From Anaerolineae bacterium (GTDB taxonomy: Bacteria > Chloroflexota > Anaerolineae > Anaerolineales > Anaerolineaceae): 64,000 bases of DNA. The notes beneath the pieces are model-generated. The model was given only the letters and a program-made list of their open reading frames with translations, made no database searches and was not told where the DNA came from. The first letter of the stretch is position 1. Each line of letters begins with the position of its first letter. The DNA lies in assembly GCA_013177815.1 (NCBI GenBank), contig JABLXM010000003.1:1-64000 (forward strand), written 5' to 3'. A program made the translations under genes and the position numbers. Shown piece after piece: positions 43,982 through 53,025 of this stretch.

Positions 43982-44494
43982 ATGAATGAAAAAATACAGG
44001 CAGCAGTGAATGGATTAGCGGAGCGTTTTGGGCTGGAAGCCAGAGAGTTCCGCGGAGAAGCCAGCATTTACGTCCAGCCACGGCAAGTGGTGGAAGTGGC
44101 GCGGGTGTTGCGCGACGCGTATGGCTTCGACATGCTCGTGGATATCACCGCGGTAGACTACTGGCAGCAACGGTCGCCGCGCTTTCAGGTGGTGGTGCAA
44201 CTCGTCTCCATGGTTCATCACCAGGTCATCCGTTTACGCGTCGGCGTCGAGGACAACGCGCCGGTCGTACCCACCCTGGAGCAGGTCTTCCCGAATGCCA
44301 ACTGGTACGAGCGCGAGGTGTTCGATATGTTCGGCATTCGCTTCGAGGGTCATTCGGACCTGCGGCGCATTATCATGCCTTATGATTGGGAAGGGCACCC
44401 GTTGCGCAAGGATTATCCGCTGGGATACGAAGAACCACAATTCAGCTTCAATAAAGACGAAGTCATGGTGCGCAAGCCGCACCCAAAGGAATAG
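43982..44494 (+). CDS. nuoC: NADH-quinone oxidoreductase subunit C
   Basis: 170 residues of the 30-kDa subunit of the peripheral arm. The hallmark is NANWYEREVFDMFGIRFEGH followed by RRIIMPYDWEGHPLRKDYPL. It helps position NuoB and NuoD and is separate from NuoD here (some bacteria fuse them). Starts 23 nt after nuoB. Confidence 0.97.
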   Translation: MNEKIQAAVNGLAERFGLEAREFRGEASIYVQPRQVVEVARVLRDAYGFDMLVDITAVDYWQQRSPRFQVVVQLVSMVHHQVIRLRVGVEDNAPVVPTLEQVFPNANWYEREVFDMFGIRFEGHSDLRRIIMPYDWEGHPLRKDYPLGYEEPQFSFNKDEVMVRKPHPKE

Positions 44495-44511
44495 GGGGAG
44501 GCGAGGACGAC

Positions 44512-45741
44512 ATGACAGAGATTCGCGAAGTAACCGTCGAAGAACTGCATCACCTGGTTTCGGACCGGGCGCAGAACGGCGAGACTATGCTGCTCAACAT
44601 GGGACCGCAGCACCCAGCCACCCACGGTGTGCTGCGCTTGTTGCTGGAACTGGACGGCGAGATCGTGGTCAACGCCGTCCCCGATATCGGCTTCCTGCAT
44701 ACCGGTGTCGAAAAGAACATGGAAGCCAAGACCTACCAGAAAGCCGAGGTCATGACCGACCGGTTGGATTATCTCAACCCGATCGGCAACAACCTGGTGT
44801 ACTGCCTGGCGCTGGAGAAACTGCTGGAATTGGATGTGCCGCCGCGGGCGCAGGTGCTGCGCGTGCTGCTGGCAGAATTGACGCGGCTGGGTTCCCACTT
44901 GCTGTGGCTGGGAACATCCGCGCTGGACCTGGGCGCCATGTCGGTTTTCCTGTATTCCATGCGGGAACGCGAGATCGTGCTGGATATCTTCGAGATGGTC
45001 TCCGGTCAGCGCATGATGACCACCTATATCCGTCCGGGGGGGCTTTGGCGCGATACGCCGCCGGAATTCGAAGACGCCGTAACAAGTTTGCTTCGATTGA
45101 CGCCGCGGCGTATCGACGAGTATGAGTCGCTGTTGAACAAGAACCCGCTCTTCCTGGAACGCACCAAGGGGATCGGCGTCATCAACGTGGAGCAGTGCCG
45201 GCAGTGGGGCATCACCGGTCCTGTGGTGCGCGCCGCCGGCTTACCTTACGACCTGCGCAAGGTGCGCCCATACAGCGGTTACGAACAATATGATTTCGAC
45301 ATCCCCACCGCCACCGGCGGTGATGTCTTTTCGCGCTACCTGGTGCGGACGGCTGAGATGCGCCAGAGCCTGCGCATCGTGGAGCAGGCGTTGCGCAAGC
45401 TCCAACCCGGCGCAGTGCGCAGCAACAACCGTAAATACGTCCCACCGCCGCGCTCCGAACTCTCGACCAGCATGGAGGCGGTCATCCATCACTTCAAGCT
45501 GTGGACCGAGGGCTTCCCCGTGCCGGCAGAGGGCGTCTACCAGGCAATCGAATCCCCGCGCGGCGAACTGGGGGTCTACCTGGAAGGTGACGGTGGACCC
45601 AAACCCCTGCGCGTGCACTACCGCACCCCATCATTTTCCAATTTGCAGATCATGCCGCTGCTCAGCCGCGGACATTTCATCGCCGACCTGGTCGGCATCA
45701 TCGCCAGTATCGATATCGTGCTTGGAGATACAGACCGTTGA
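44512..45741 (+). CDS. nuoD: NADH-quinone oxidoreductase subunit D
   Basis: 409 residues of the 49-kDa subunit, which forms the quinone site with NuoB. Motifs are LLNMGPQHPATHGVLRLLLE, DIGFLHTGVEKNMEAKTYQK and the C-terminal LGVYLEGDGGPKPLRVHYRT, ending with the typical ...IVLGDTDR. Its stop overlaps the nuoE start. Confidence 0.98.
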   Translation: MTEIREVTVEELHHLVSDRAQNGETMLLNMGPQHPATHGVLRLLLELDGEIVVNAVPDIGFLHTGVEKNMEAKTYQKAEVMTDRLDYLNPIGNNLVYCLALEKLLELDVPPRAQVLRVLLAELTRLGSHLLWLGTSALDLGAMSVFLYSMREREIVLDIFEMVSGQRMMTTYIRPGGLWRDTPPEFEDAVTSLLRLTPRRIDEYESLLNKNPLFLERTKGIGVINVEQCRQWGITGPVVRAAGLPYDLRKVRPYSGYEQYDFDIPTATGGDVFSRYLVRTAEMRQSLRIVEQALRKLQPGAVRSNNRKYVPPPRSELSTSMEAVIHHFKLWTEGFPVPAEGVYQAIESPRGELGVYLEGDGGPKPLRVHYRTPSFSNLQIMPLLSRGHFIADLVGIIASIDIVLGDTDR

Positions 45742-46259
45742 ACGAATTGCAGAAACGTTATCCTGAAGATGTGGCGGCGATCCTCAAGAAATACCCGCCG
45801 GAATTCCGCCGGTCGGCGATCATGCCGCTGTTGTACCTGGCGCAGCGCCAGGATGGACACGTCTCCGGGCGCTCGGTGACGGATATTGCCGAGTTGACCG
45901 GGCTTTCCACCACTGATGTGACCTCGGTGGTCGGCTTCTACACCTTGTTCCACGCCGAAGCAGGCGGGCGCTATCGCATCCAGGTGTGCACCGACCTGCC
46001 ATGCGCATTGCGCGGCGCGGATGACTTCCTGGCTTTACTGCAGAAGGAACTGGGGATCAGCGTGGGTGAAACGACGCCCGATGGCATGTTCACGATCGAA
46101 GAAGTGAAGTGCCTGGCAGCCTGCCACCGCGCGCCGATGTTCCAGGTGCAGGGCGATGGCGATATCACTTATCATGAACATCAAACCGTGGAGAGCGCCA
46201 TGCAAGTGCTGAAAGGGCTGCGCCAACAGGCGCAAAAGAGCGGAAAGGAGGCAGCATGA
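45738..46259 (+). CDS. nuoE: NADH-quinone oxidoreductase subunit E
   Basis: 173 residues of the 24-kDa subunit, binding [2Fe-2S] cluster N1a through C84 and C89 (CTDLPC) and C125 and C129 (CLAAC). Begins with TTG at 45738 that overlaps the nuoD stop (TTGA), with GGAG about 10 nt upstream; ends with an ATGA overlap into nuoF, so translation is coupled on both sides. Confidence 0.96.
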   Translation: MNELQKRYPEDVAAILKKYPPEFRRSAIMPLLYLAQRQDGHVSGRSVTDIAELTGLSTTDVTSVVGFYTLFHAEAGGRYRIQVCTDLPCALRGADDFLALLQKELGISVGETTPDGMFTIEEVKCLAACHRAPMFQVQGDGDITYHEHQTVESAMQVLKGLRQQAQKSGKEAA

Positions 46260-47509
46260 GCCAATACCTGTTGCTGCGCCATCGCGAGTTGCCCGACCTG
46301 GATAAATTGAGCGGTTACCGCGCACAAGGCGGTTTCGAGACCTTCAAAAAGGCGGTCAACGATATGTCGCCCGCCGAGGTGCTGACGACGGTGAAAGAAT
46401 CGGGGCTGCGCGGTCGCGGTGGGGCAGGTTTTCCCACCGGGCTCAAGTGGGGCTTCATCCCCAACAACCTGTGGCCCCACTATGTGGTCGCCAATGCGGA
46501 TGAATCGGAGCCCGGCACCTTCAAGGACCGCGAGATTTTAGAGAATAATTCCTTCCAGTTCCTGGAGGGGTTGATGCTGGCATCATTCGCCATCCAGGCG
46601 AACGTCGCTTATATCTACCTGCGCGGCGAGTACTGGCAACTGGCAAAACAACTGGACCGGCAGATCGCCGAGTTGGAAGAGGCGGGCTTGTTAGGGAAGG
46701 ACCTGTTCGGCAGCGATTATTCCCTTAACCTCTATACGCACTTGGGCGCGGGCGCTTACATTTGCGGCGAGGAGACCGCTTTGCTGGAATCGATCGAGGG
46801 CAAACTGGGGCAGCCGCGCCTGCGACCGCCCTTCCCGGCGGTGGCGGGGTTATACGGCAAGCCGACCGTCATCAACAACGTGGAGACGCTGGCGAACGTG
46901 CCGCTCATCATCGCCAACGGCGCCGCCTGGTACCGCAGCTTCGGCACCGAAAAGTCGCCGGGCACCAAGGTATTCTCGCTTTCCGGTAATGTGGTCAACC
47001 CCGGCAACTACGAGCTGCCGCTCGGCACGACCTTCCGCGAGTTGATCTACACCCACGGCGGCGGCATCCCCCATGGGCGCAAGATCAAAGCCATCATGGC
47101 AGCCGGCGCCTCCTCCACCATCATCCCGGCGAGCGAGGAAGCGCTGGATACGCCGATGGATTACGAGGAGCCTCAGGCGCGCTTCAACGCGCCGCTGGGC
47201 TCTGCGTCGGTGATCGTGATGGACGAGACGGTCAACATGGCGTGGCTGGTGAGCAAGACCGTCAATTTCTTCAAGCATGAATCCTGCGGCAAGTGCACTC
47301 CCTGCCGTGAAGGCACCTTCTGGATGAACCGTATCAGCCACCGTTTGGTCTCCGGCAACGGCAGCAGCGCGGATATCGACCTGCTCGATCACGTGGCGCA
47401 CCAGATTCAGGGCAAGTGTCTGTGCGCGCTGGGTGAATTTTCCACCATGGCGGTCATCAGCGGCGTGGAGCACTTCCGCCCCGACTTCGAAACCTTGGTT
47501 GGGAATTAA
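46256..47509 (+). CDS. nuoF: NADH-quinone oxidoreductase subunit F
   Basis: 417 residues of the 51-kDa NADH-oxidising subunit. FMN/NADH site: GRGGAGFPTG (53-62) and GAYICGEETAL; [4Fe-4S] cluster N3 ligands C344, C347, C350 (CGKCTPC) and C390 in CLCALGEF. Its TAA stop is shared with the first bases of a 27-bp repeat that opens the insert between nuoF and nuoG; the C-terminal residues look complete, so the insertion has not shortened the protein noticeably. Confidence 0.98.
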   Translation: MSQYLLLRHRELPDLDKLSGYRAQGGFETFKKAVNDMSPAEVLTTVKESGLRGRGGAGFPTGLKWGFIPNNLWPHYVVANADESEPGTFKDREILENNSFQFLEGLMLASFAIQANVAYIYLRGEYWQLAKQLDRQIAELEEAGLLGKDLFGSDYSLNLYTHLGAGAYICGEETALLESIEGKLGQPRLRPPFPAVAGLYGKPTVINNVETLANVPLIIANGAAWYRSFGTEKSPGTKVFSLSGNVVNPGNYELPLGTTFRELIYTHGGGIPHGRKIKAIMAAGASSTIIPASEEALDTPMDYEEPQARFNAPLGSASVIVMDETVNMAWLVSKTVNFFKHESCGKCTPCREGTFWMNRISHRLVSGNGSSADIDLLDHVAHQIQGKCLCALGEFSTMAVISGVEHFRPDFETLVGN

Positions 47510-47534
47510 CCACAGAGACACGGAGACACAGAGA
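47508..47534 (+). repeat. Left inverted repeat of the GxxExxY insert
   Basis: Begins AACCACAGAGACACGG and continues as a purine-rich CACAGAGA tract. It matches the inverted right copy at 25 of 27 positions and the copy at 62028-62054 at 25 of 27. Confidence 0.85.
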
Positions 47535-47619
47535 TTTTTCTCTAAACTAGAGGCGTATAGAGATCAAGAATTGGCAAATATCAGGTTATGTAATTATCAG
47601 GATTATTGAGTTGTCGAAG

Positions 47620-48033
47620 ATGCTCATAGATAGACCCAAAACAATGACCGCGGCTGACCTGGCGCTATTGAATCCCATCACCCACGATGTGATCGGCGCC
47701 GCCATCGAGGTGCACCGTCAGCTTGGACCTGGTCTGCTCGAGTCGATCTATGAAACATGCCTGGCGGAAGAGTTAAAGCTCAGGGATATTCCTTTTGTCC
47801 GTCAAGTACGCCTGCCGGTCGTTTACAAAGGCATCGAACTGGATTCTGAATATCGTGTGGATATGGTTGTCGATCACAGTGTGGCGATCGAGATCAAGGC
47901 AATCGAATCGCTTCAACCAGTTCATGAGGCTCAAATGCTCACTTATTTAAAGTTGGGTAAATGGAAGCTGGGACTGTTGATGAACTTCAATGTGCCAGTC
48001 ATGAAGGATGGTATCAAGCGATTGGTTTCATAA
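47620..48033 (+). CDS. GxxExxY protein (PD-(D/E)XK nuclease-like)
   Basis: 137 residues from the ATG at 47620 (a TTG at 47611 is an alternative). It has the name-giving motif GLLESIY, then YRVDMVVDHSVAIEIKAIES, matching the D...(E)xK core of the PD-(D/E)XK superfamily, and ends MLTYLKLGKWKLGLLMNFN ... KDGIKRLVS as usual. No biochemical role is established that I can name. It is framed by inverted repeats and sits in the middle of the nuo operon, so it is probably co-transcribed with nuo genes; its relation to complex I is likely accidental. Confidence 0.9.
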   Translation: MLIDRPKTMTAADLALLNPITHDVIGAAIEVHRQLGPGLLESIYETCLAEELKLRDIPFVRQVRLPVVYKGIELDSEYRVDMVVDHSVAIEIKAIESLQPVHEAQMLTYLKLGKWKLGLLMNFNVPVMKDGIKRLVS

Positions 48034-48041
48034 AATTTGTT

Positions 48042-48068
48042 TCTCTGTGCCTCTGTGTCTCTGTGGTT
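48042..48068 (-). repeat. Right inverted repeat of the GxxExxY insert
   Basis: Inverted copy of 47508-47534 with two mismatches, starting 8 nt after the GxxExxY stop codon and ending 33 nt before nuoG. Confidence 0.85.
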
Positions 48069-48101
48069 TTATCCTGGCACATAGCTGAGGAAATGGACTG
48101 A

Positions 48102-50594
48102 ATGACAATGAAGATGGTGACGTTGCGGATCGATGAACATACCGTGGAAGTGCCGGCGGGAACCCGGGTGGTGGATGCCGCCAAGAAGGTGGGGGTGGAT
48201 ATTCCGGTGTTCTGCTACCACCCCAAATTGGAATCGGTGGGCATGTGCCGCATGTGCCTGGTGGAGATCGGGCGACCGGTGGTCGACCGCGCCAGCGGGA
48301 AAGTGGTACTCGAAGCGGACGGCTCGCCGAAAATCCAGATGGCGCCCAAGCTGGAGACCGCCTGCACCACCCCGGTCTCGGATGGCATGTTGGTGGTGAC
48401 TACCAGCGAGAAAGTGGCAGCCGCCCGCCGCGAAGTGGTCGAGTTCATCTTGACCTCGCACCCGCTCGATTGCCCGATCTGTGACAAGGGCGGCGAATGC
48501 CCGTTGCAGAACCTCACCATGGCATACGGTTCCGGCACTTCGCGCTTCATATTCGACGAGAAAATGCGCTCTGCCAAGCACGTGCCGCTGGGCGAATTGA
48601 TCTACCTCGACCGCGAACGCTGCATTCAATGCGGGCGCTGCGTGCGCTTCCAGCACGAAGTGGTCGACGACCCGGTACTGGATTTCTACCAGCGCGGGCG
48701 GGCATTGGAGATCATCACCCGTTCCGAACCGGGTTTCGACTCGGTCTTCTCCGGCAACACCACCGATATCTGCCCGGTGGGTGCGCTGACGACGGCGGAC
48801 TTCCGCTTTGGCGCCCGCCCCTGGGAGATGAAACCCGCTGCCTCGATCTGCGCGCAGTGCCCGGTGGGTTGCAACATCGTCTACGACGTGCGGCGCGAAG
48901 CCAAAAGCAGCGGCAAACCGGTCATCAAACGCGTCATGCCGCGCCAAAACGAATCTGTCAACGAGGTCTGGATATGCGACAAAGGGCGCTTCGTGCACCA
49001 CTACAACGAAAGCGCCGAACGACTGACCCAGCCACTGATGCGCGTCGATGGCGAACTGACGCCCGTCTCATGGCAACAGGCGCTGGAAACAGCAGCCGCC
49101 AAATTGAAGGAAGCCGGCAAGGGTCTGGTGACCCTGGCGGGCGGCAGGTTGAGCAACGAGGATCTGTTCAACTTGCGCGAACTGACCCGCGCCCAGGGCG
49201 GCACGACGCTGCTGCACACCCACATGGGCGGCGGCGAATGGACCCGCCAGTTGGGGCTAAACCAGGGCAGCAATCTTGGCAGCCTGGGTAACGGCGACGC
49301 CATCGTGGTGATCGCCAGCGACCTGCACCAGGAAGCGCCGCTGTGGTGGCTGCGCGTCAAACAGGCAGCGCAGCGCGGCGCAACATTGATAGTGCTCAAT
49401 GCCCGCCCAACCCGCCTGGATGCTTACGCTGCGCACGCGCTGCGTTACCAGCCGGGCGAGGCTGCACAGGCTGTCGCCGGGCTGATGGGCAACCACAAAA
49501 CGCCGGCGGCTTTTCAAACTGCGCGCGAGGCCCTGGCGGGTGCAGCCAACCTGGTGGTCTTCTTTGGCAGCGATGGGTTGGGCTTGACCGGTACACGGGC
49601 GCTGGCGCAAACTTGTGCGGACCTGCTGATGCAATCCGGGCATTACGGGCGACCGAACAACGGTCTGGTGGGCGTGTGGCAGCACAGCAACGACCAGGGT
49701 GCTTGGGAGATGGGCTACGCGCCGGCAGCCGACCTGGTGGGCAGCCTGAAAAAAGCCAAAGTGGCGCTGCTGGCTGCCGCCGACCCGGTTGGTGATGAGC
49801 CGGCGCTCGCCAAAGCCCTGGCAGGCGCGGATTTCGTCATCGTACAGGAAATGTTCCTGACCGCCAGCGCAGAAAAAGCCGACCTGGTGCTGCCGGTGGC
49901 TGCCATCCCTGAACGCGAGGGCAGCCTGACCAGCGGCGAGCGCCGGGCGCAGCGTTTCTACCCGGCGGTGCCCGCGCCGGACGGCGTGCGACCCGATTAC
50001 ACCATCGCGGCGCAATTAGGGCAACGATTGGGCTTGGAATTGGAAGGGCGTGCCGCCGGGCTGGTGTTCCTGCGCCTGGCGCAGAGCGAGCCTGCCTTCG
50101 CTGGTCTGTCCTACCAGGCGTTATCAACTGCCGAGGAACAATGGCCCATCGTCGGTCGGCGCGACCTGTACTTCGGCGGCACGACATATGACAACAACCA
50201 GGGCATGGGAACGCACTTGCAGCCGGTGCTCAAAGCCGGTGAAAGACCTGCCGCGGTTGCAGCAGCTCTCGATACTGAACTGATGGACGCCGGGGACAAC
50301 CTGCTGGTGCTGCCGCACACCCGCCTCTTCGACCAGGGCAGCCTGGTGCGCTTCAGCCGACTGCTGGTGGAACGGGTGGCAACGGCGGAACTGCGGTTGA
50401 ACCCCGCCACTGCCAAACACTTCGGTCTGGCAGAGGGCGTTGCGGCAAGCCTGAACCTGAACGGCGCGGATGCCAGCGTCATCGTCCGGATGGATGATGC
50501 GCTGCCGCCGGGCGCCGCCTGGCTGCCGCGCCGGGTGGGCGTGCCGCTGTGGGCGCCGGCTGCGGCGCAAGTCAAGGTTATGGAAAGGGATTAA
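48102..50594 (+). CDS. nuoG: NADH-quinone oxidoreductase subunit G
   Basis: 830 residues of the 75-kDa subunit. Iron-sulphur ligands are all visible: [2Fe-2S] N1b C38, C49, C52, C88; N5 H120, C124, C127, C133; N4 C174, C177, C180, C224; and the additional N7-type set C250, C253, C257, C292 at the start of the molybdopterin-like domain. The remaining 500 residues form the catalytically inactive molybdopterin-oxidoreductase-like fold. GAGG lies 11 nt before the ATG at 48102; a second ATG two codons on is possible. It follows the repeat-bounded insert. Confidence 0.96.
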   Translation: MTMKMVTLRIDEHTVEVPAGTRVVDAAKKVGVDIPVFCYHPKLESVGMCRMCLVEIGRPVVDRASGKVVLEADGSPKIQMAPKLETACTTPVSDGMLVVTTSEKVAAARREVVEFILTSHPLDCPICDKGGECPLQNLTMAYGSGTSRFIFDEKMRSAKHVPLGELIYLDRERCIQCGRCVRFQHEVVDDPVLDFYQRGRALEIITRSEPGFDSVFSGNTTDICPVGALTTADFRFGARPWEMKPAASICAQCPVGCNIVYDVRREAKSSGKPVIKRVMPRQNESVNEVWICDKGRFVHHYNESAERLTQPLMRVDGELTPVSWQQALETAAAKLKEAGKGLVTLAGGRLSNEDLFNLRELTRAQGGTTLLHTHMGGGEWTRQLGLNQGSNLGSLGNGDAIVVIASDLHQEAPLWWLRVKQAAQRGATLIVLNARPTRLDAYAAHALRYQPGEAAQAVAGLMGNHKTPAAFQTAREALAGAANLVVFFGSDGLGLTGTRALAQTCADLLMQSGHYGRPNNGLVGVWQHSNDQGAWEMGYAPAADLVGSLKKAKVALLAAADPVGDEPALAKALAGADFVIVQEMFLTASAEKADLVLPVAAIPEREGSLTSGERRAQRFYPAVPAPDGVRPDYTIAAQLGQRLGLELEGRAAGLVFLRLAQSEPAFAGLSYQALSTAEEQWPIVGRRDLYFGGTTYDNNQGMGTHLQPVLKAGERPAAVAAALDTELMDAGDNLLVLPHTRLFDQGSLVRFSRLLVERVATAELRLNPATAKHFGLAEGVAASLNLNGADASVIVRMDDALPPGAAWLPRRVGVPLWAPAAAQVKVMERD

Positions 50595-50598
50595 AGGC

Positions 50599-51600
50599 AT
50601 GGACCTTGGAATGATCATCGAATGGAGCGTCAAAGCCCTGGTCATCATCCTGACCCTGACGGCGGGCTTCGCCTATACCACCCTCTATGAGCGCAAGCTG
50701 CTCGCCCGCATGCAGGTGCGCATCGGACCCAACCGCGCCGGACCTGCCGGTCTTTTGCAGCCGATAGCCGACGCCGTCAAGTTGATCTTCAAAGAGGAAC
50801 TCATCCCTGCCAAAGCCGATAGGTTCATCTTCATACTGGCGCCCATCATCACTGTCATCCCGGCGCTGATCATCACCGCAGTGGTGCCGTGGGGACGCAG
50901 CATCACCCTGTTCGGGCGCGAGATTCCGCTCTACCTGGCGGACGTCAACGTGGGGGTGCTGTATATCATGGCGATCACCTCCATCTCCGTTTACGGCATC
51001 ACGTTGGCAGGCTGGTCATCCAACAACAAATATGCCACGCTGGGCGGGGTGCGCGCCACTGCGCAGATGATCAGCTATGAACTGGCGCTGGGTTTCGCCA
51101 TGATCGCCCCGGTGATGATGGCAAGCTCGATGCGTATGATCGATATCGTCGAAGGTCAAAAAACGATGTGGTACGCCGTGCTTCAACCGGTGGCGTTCGT
51201 GATCTATTTTGCCGCCAGCCTGGCGGAGATCAACCGGGCGCCCTTCGATATGCCCGAAGCCGAGCAGGAACTGGTTGCCGGCTATCATACCGAATACTCC
51301 AGCATGAAGTTCGCTACCTTCTTCATGGCGGAATATATCAAAATGATCGCGATCGCGATGATCGGGTCATCCTTGTTCCTGGGCGGCTACCTGGGACCCT
51401 TCGTGGACCAGGTGCCCATTCTGGGACCCATTTACCTGGCGATCAAGGTGGTGGCATGGCTGTTCGTCACCATCTGGATTCGCGCCACCCTGCCCCGCAT
51501 CCGCTATGACCGGCTGATGCAACTGGGATGGAAAGTGCTCTTCCCGGTGGCGCTGTTGAACGTCCTGGTCACCGCCATCGTGGTGGTGCTTATCGGTTAG
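50599..51600 (+). CDS. nuoH: NADH-quinone oxidoreductase subunit H
   Basis: 333 residues, about eight or nine membrane segments. It forms the quinone chamber at the membrane interface. Motifs are YERKLLARMQVRIGPNRAGP, LQPIADAVKLIFKE and AEINRAPFDMPEAEQELVAG with conserved acidic residues. Starts 4 nt after nuoG. Confidence 0.98.
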   Translation: MDLGMIIEWSVKALVIILTLTAGFAYTTLYERKLLARMQVRIGPNRAGPAGLLQPIADAVKLIFKEELIPAKADRFIFILAPIITVIPALIITAVVPWGRSITLFGREIPLYLADVNVGVLYIMAITSISVYGITLAGWSSNNKYATLGGVRATAQMISYELALGFAMIAPVMMASSMRMIDIVEGQKTMWYAVLQPVAFVIYFAASLAEINRAPFDMPEAEQELVAGYHTEYSSMKFATFFMAEYIKMIAIAMIGSSLFLGGYLGPFVDQVPILGPIYLAIKVVAWLFVTIWIRATLPRIRYDRLMQLGWKVLFPVALLNVLVTAIVVVLIG

Positions 51601-51616
51601 CGTAGGAGTTTAGACC

Positions 51617-52108
51617 ATGCTTCAGGGATTCATGACCACACTCAAATCGATACTGGAAAAGCCGGTCACCATCCAGTATCCGGAACAAAAACGACCGGTG
51701 CGCAGCCGCTTCAAAGGGCGGCATGTGCTGAAGCGTTACGACAATGGGCTGGAAAAGTGCATCGGCTGCGCGCTGTGCGCCGCCGCCTGTCCGGCGGACG
51801 CCATTTTTGTAGAAGCCTCCGAGAATAGCGATGAAAACCGTTATTCGCCCGGTGAACGCTACGCCAGCACTTACGAGATCAACATGATGCGCTGTATCTT
51901 CTGCGGTTTTTGCGAGGACGCCTGCCCAACCGAAGCCATCGTGCTGGGTGATAACTATGAACTCTCTTTCACCAGCCGGACGGACGCGATCTATCCCAAG
52001 GACATGTTGCTGGAGCCGGTGCCGGAAGACGGGTCGCCCACACCACAAAAAGTGCCCGCCGGCGCGTTCGACCGCGCCATCCCGCTGATGCAGGATGCAA
52101 CCGACTGA
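51617..52108 (+). CDS. nuoI: NADH-quinone oxidoreductase subunit I
   Basis: 163 residues of the 23-kDa ferredoxin-like subunit with two [4Fe-4S] clusters (N6a, N6b): C48, C51, C54, C58 and C93, C96, C99, C103 in CIFCGFCEDACP. It relays electrons from NuoG to NuoB. The C-terminal 40 residues are Pro-rich. Confidence 0.97.
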   Translation: MLQGFMTTLKSILEKPVTIQYPEQKRPVRSRFKGRHVLKRYDNGLEKCIGCALCAAACPADAIFVEASENSDENRYSPGERYASTYEINMMRCIFCGFCEDACPTEAIVLGDNYELSFTSRTDAIYPKDMLLEPVPEDGSPTPQKVPAGAFDRAIPLMQDATD

Positions 52109-52126
52109 TATGGGGAGGCGTAAGGA

Positions 52127-52687
52127 ATGACAACGGCTTTATATATTATCCTGGCAGTGGTGATCGTCGGCAGCGCCCTGGGCACCATCATGAGCCGCAA
52201 CGCGGTCTACGCCGCGCTCTACCTGGCGCTCAACTTCATGTCGGTGGCACTGCTCTACCTGTTTCTGGGCGCGCCGTTCATTGCGCTGGTGCAGGTGACG
52301 GTCTATGCCGGCTCGATCATGGTCTTGTTCATCTTCGTGATCATGCTGCTGGGCGCGGAACGCCTGGCAGCCAGCGAGAACCTGCGCGGTCAGCGTTTTT
52401 TGGCGATCGCCCTTGGCGTGGTGCTGCTCGCCATCCTGGGAACGGTCTTCATCTCCCGCGCCGAACTGACCGGTATCGTCACCCCGCCCACCGCAGTGGA
52501 TTTCGGTTCGCCGCGTCAGATCGGCACCGCACTGTACACCCAGTACTGGCTGCCGGTCATGATCACCTCGATGCTGCTGCTGGTCGCCACCGTGGGCGCC
52601 ATCTTGCTGACGCGCGGGGAAGGGACATCCATCCGCGACAACCTGAAGCGAGTGGACGAGAAGGAACAAGCAGACCAGGAAGAATGA
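52127..52687 (+). CDS. nuoJ: NADH-quinone oxidoreductase subunit J
   Basis: 186 residues, five membrane segments. Family blocks are MSRNAVYAALYLALNFMSVA, APFIALVQVTVYAGSIMVLF and FVIMLLGAERL, the helix with the pi-bulge. The C-terminus has a polar 20-residue tail. Confidence 0.95.
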   Translation: MTTALYIILAVVIVGSALGTIMSRNAVYAALYLALNFMSVALLYLFLGAPFIALVQVTVYAGSIMVLFIFVIMLLGAERLAASENLRGQRFLAIALGVVLLAILGTVFISRAELTGIVTPPTAVDFGSPRQIGTALYTQYWLPVMITSMLLLVATVGAILLTRGEGTSIRDNLKRVDEKEQADQEE

Positions 52688-52715
52688 CCGCGGTTTTTCG
52701 CGGGAGGAGAAGGAT

Positions 52716-53015
52716 ATGCCATTAGCCTATTACATCGGACTATCAGCGGTCATGTTCATTTTGGGGATCATGGGCGTGCTGCTGCGCCGAAACGCCCTGG
52801 TGGTCTTCATGTCGCTGGAATTGATCTTCAATTCGGCAAATTTGCTGTTCATCACGTTCGCGTCCTATTATCAACTGCTGGCGGGGCAGATCATGGTCTT
52901 TTTTGTCATGACCGTGGCGGCGGCTGAAGTGGCGGTGGGATTGGCATTGATGGTGGAGATCTTCCGCACCAAAAATACCATCAACATCGACCAGATGAGC
53001 CAGATGAAGGGTTAG
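52716..53015 (+). CDS. nuoK: NADH-quinone oxidoreductase subunit K
   Basis: 99 residues, three membrane helices. The conserved membrane Glu residues are in SLELIFNSANLLFI and AAAEVAVGLALMVEIFR. GGAGGAGAAGG lies just before the ATG. It is an antiporter-like proton-path subunit. Confidence 0.97.
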   Translation: MPLAYYIGLSAVMFILGIMGVLLRRNALVVFMSLELIFNSANLLFITFASYYQLLAGQIMVFFVMTVAAAEVAVGLALMVEIFRTKNTINIDQMSQMKG

Positions 53016-53025
53016 GAACGGAATA

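Larger units (their letters stand above)
47508..48068. mobile_element. Repeat-bounded insert carrying a GxxExxY gene inside the nuo operon
   Basis: A 561-bp segment between nuoF and nuoG bounded by 27-bp inverted repeats (25 of 27 identical). It contains only one small gene, read in the same direction as nuo. No transposase is encoded. The left boundary falls on the last two bases of the nuoF stop codon. The same repeat family occurs at 61733-62096. The mechanism of spread is unknown, so calling it mobile is inference from the repeat structure and from its position within an operon that is usually uninterrupted. Confidence 0.6.

Noticed and set aside
47508-48068. CRISPR array
   Set aside because: The repeats are only two copies in inverted orientation around a gene; no regular spacers and no cas genes in the window.
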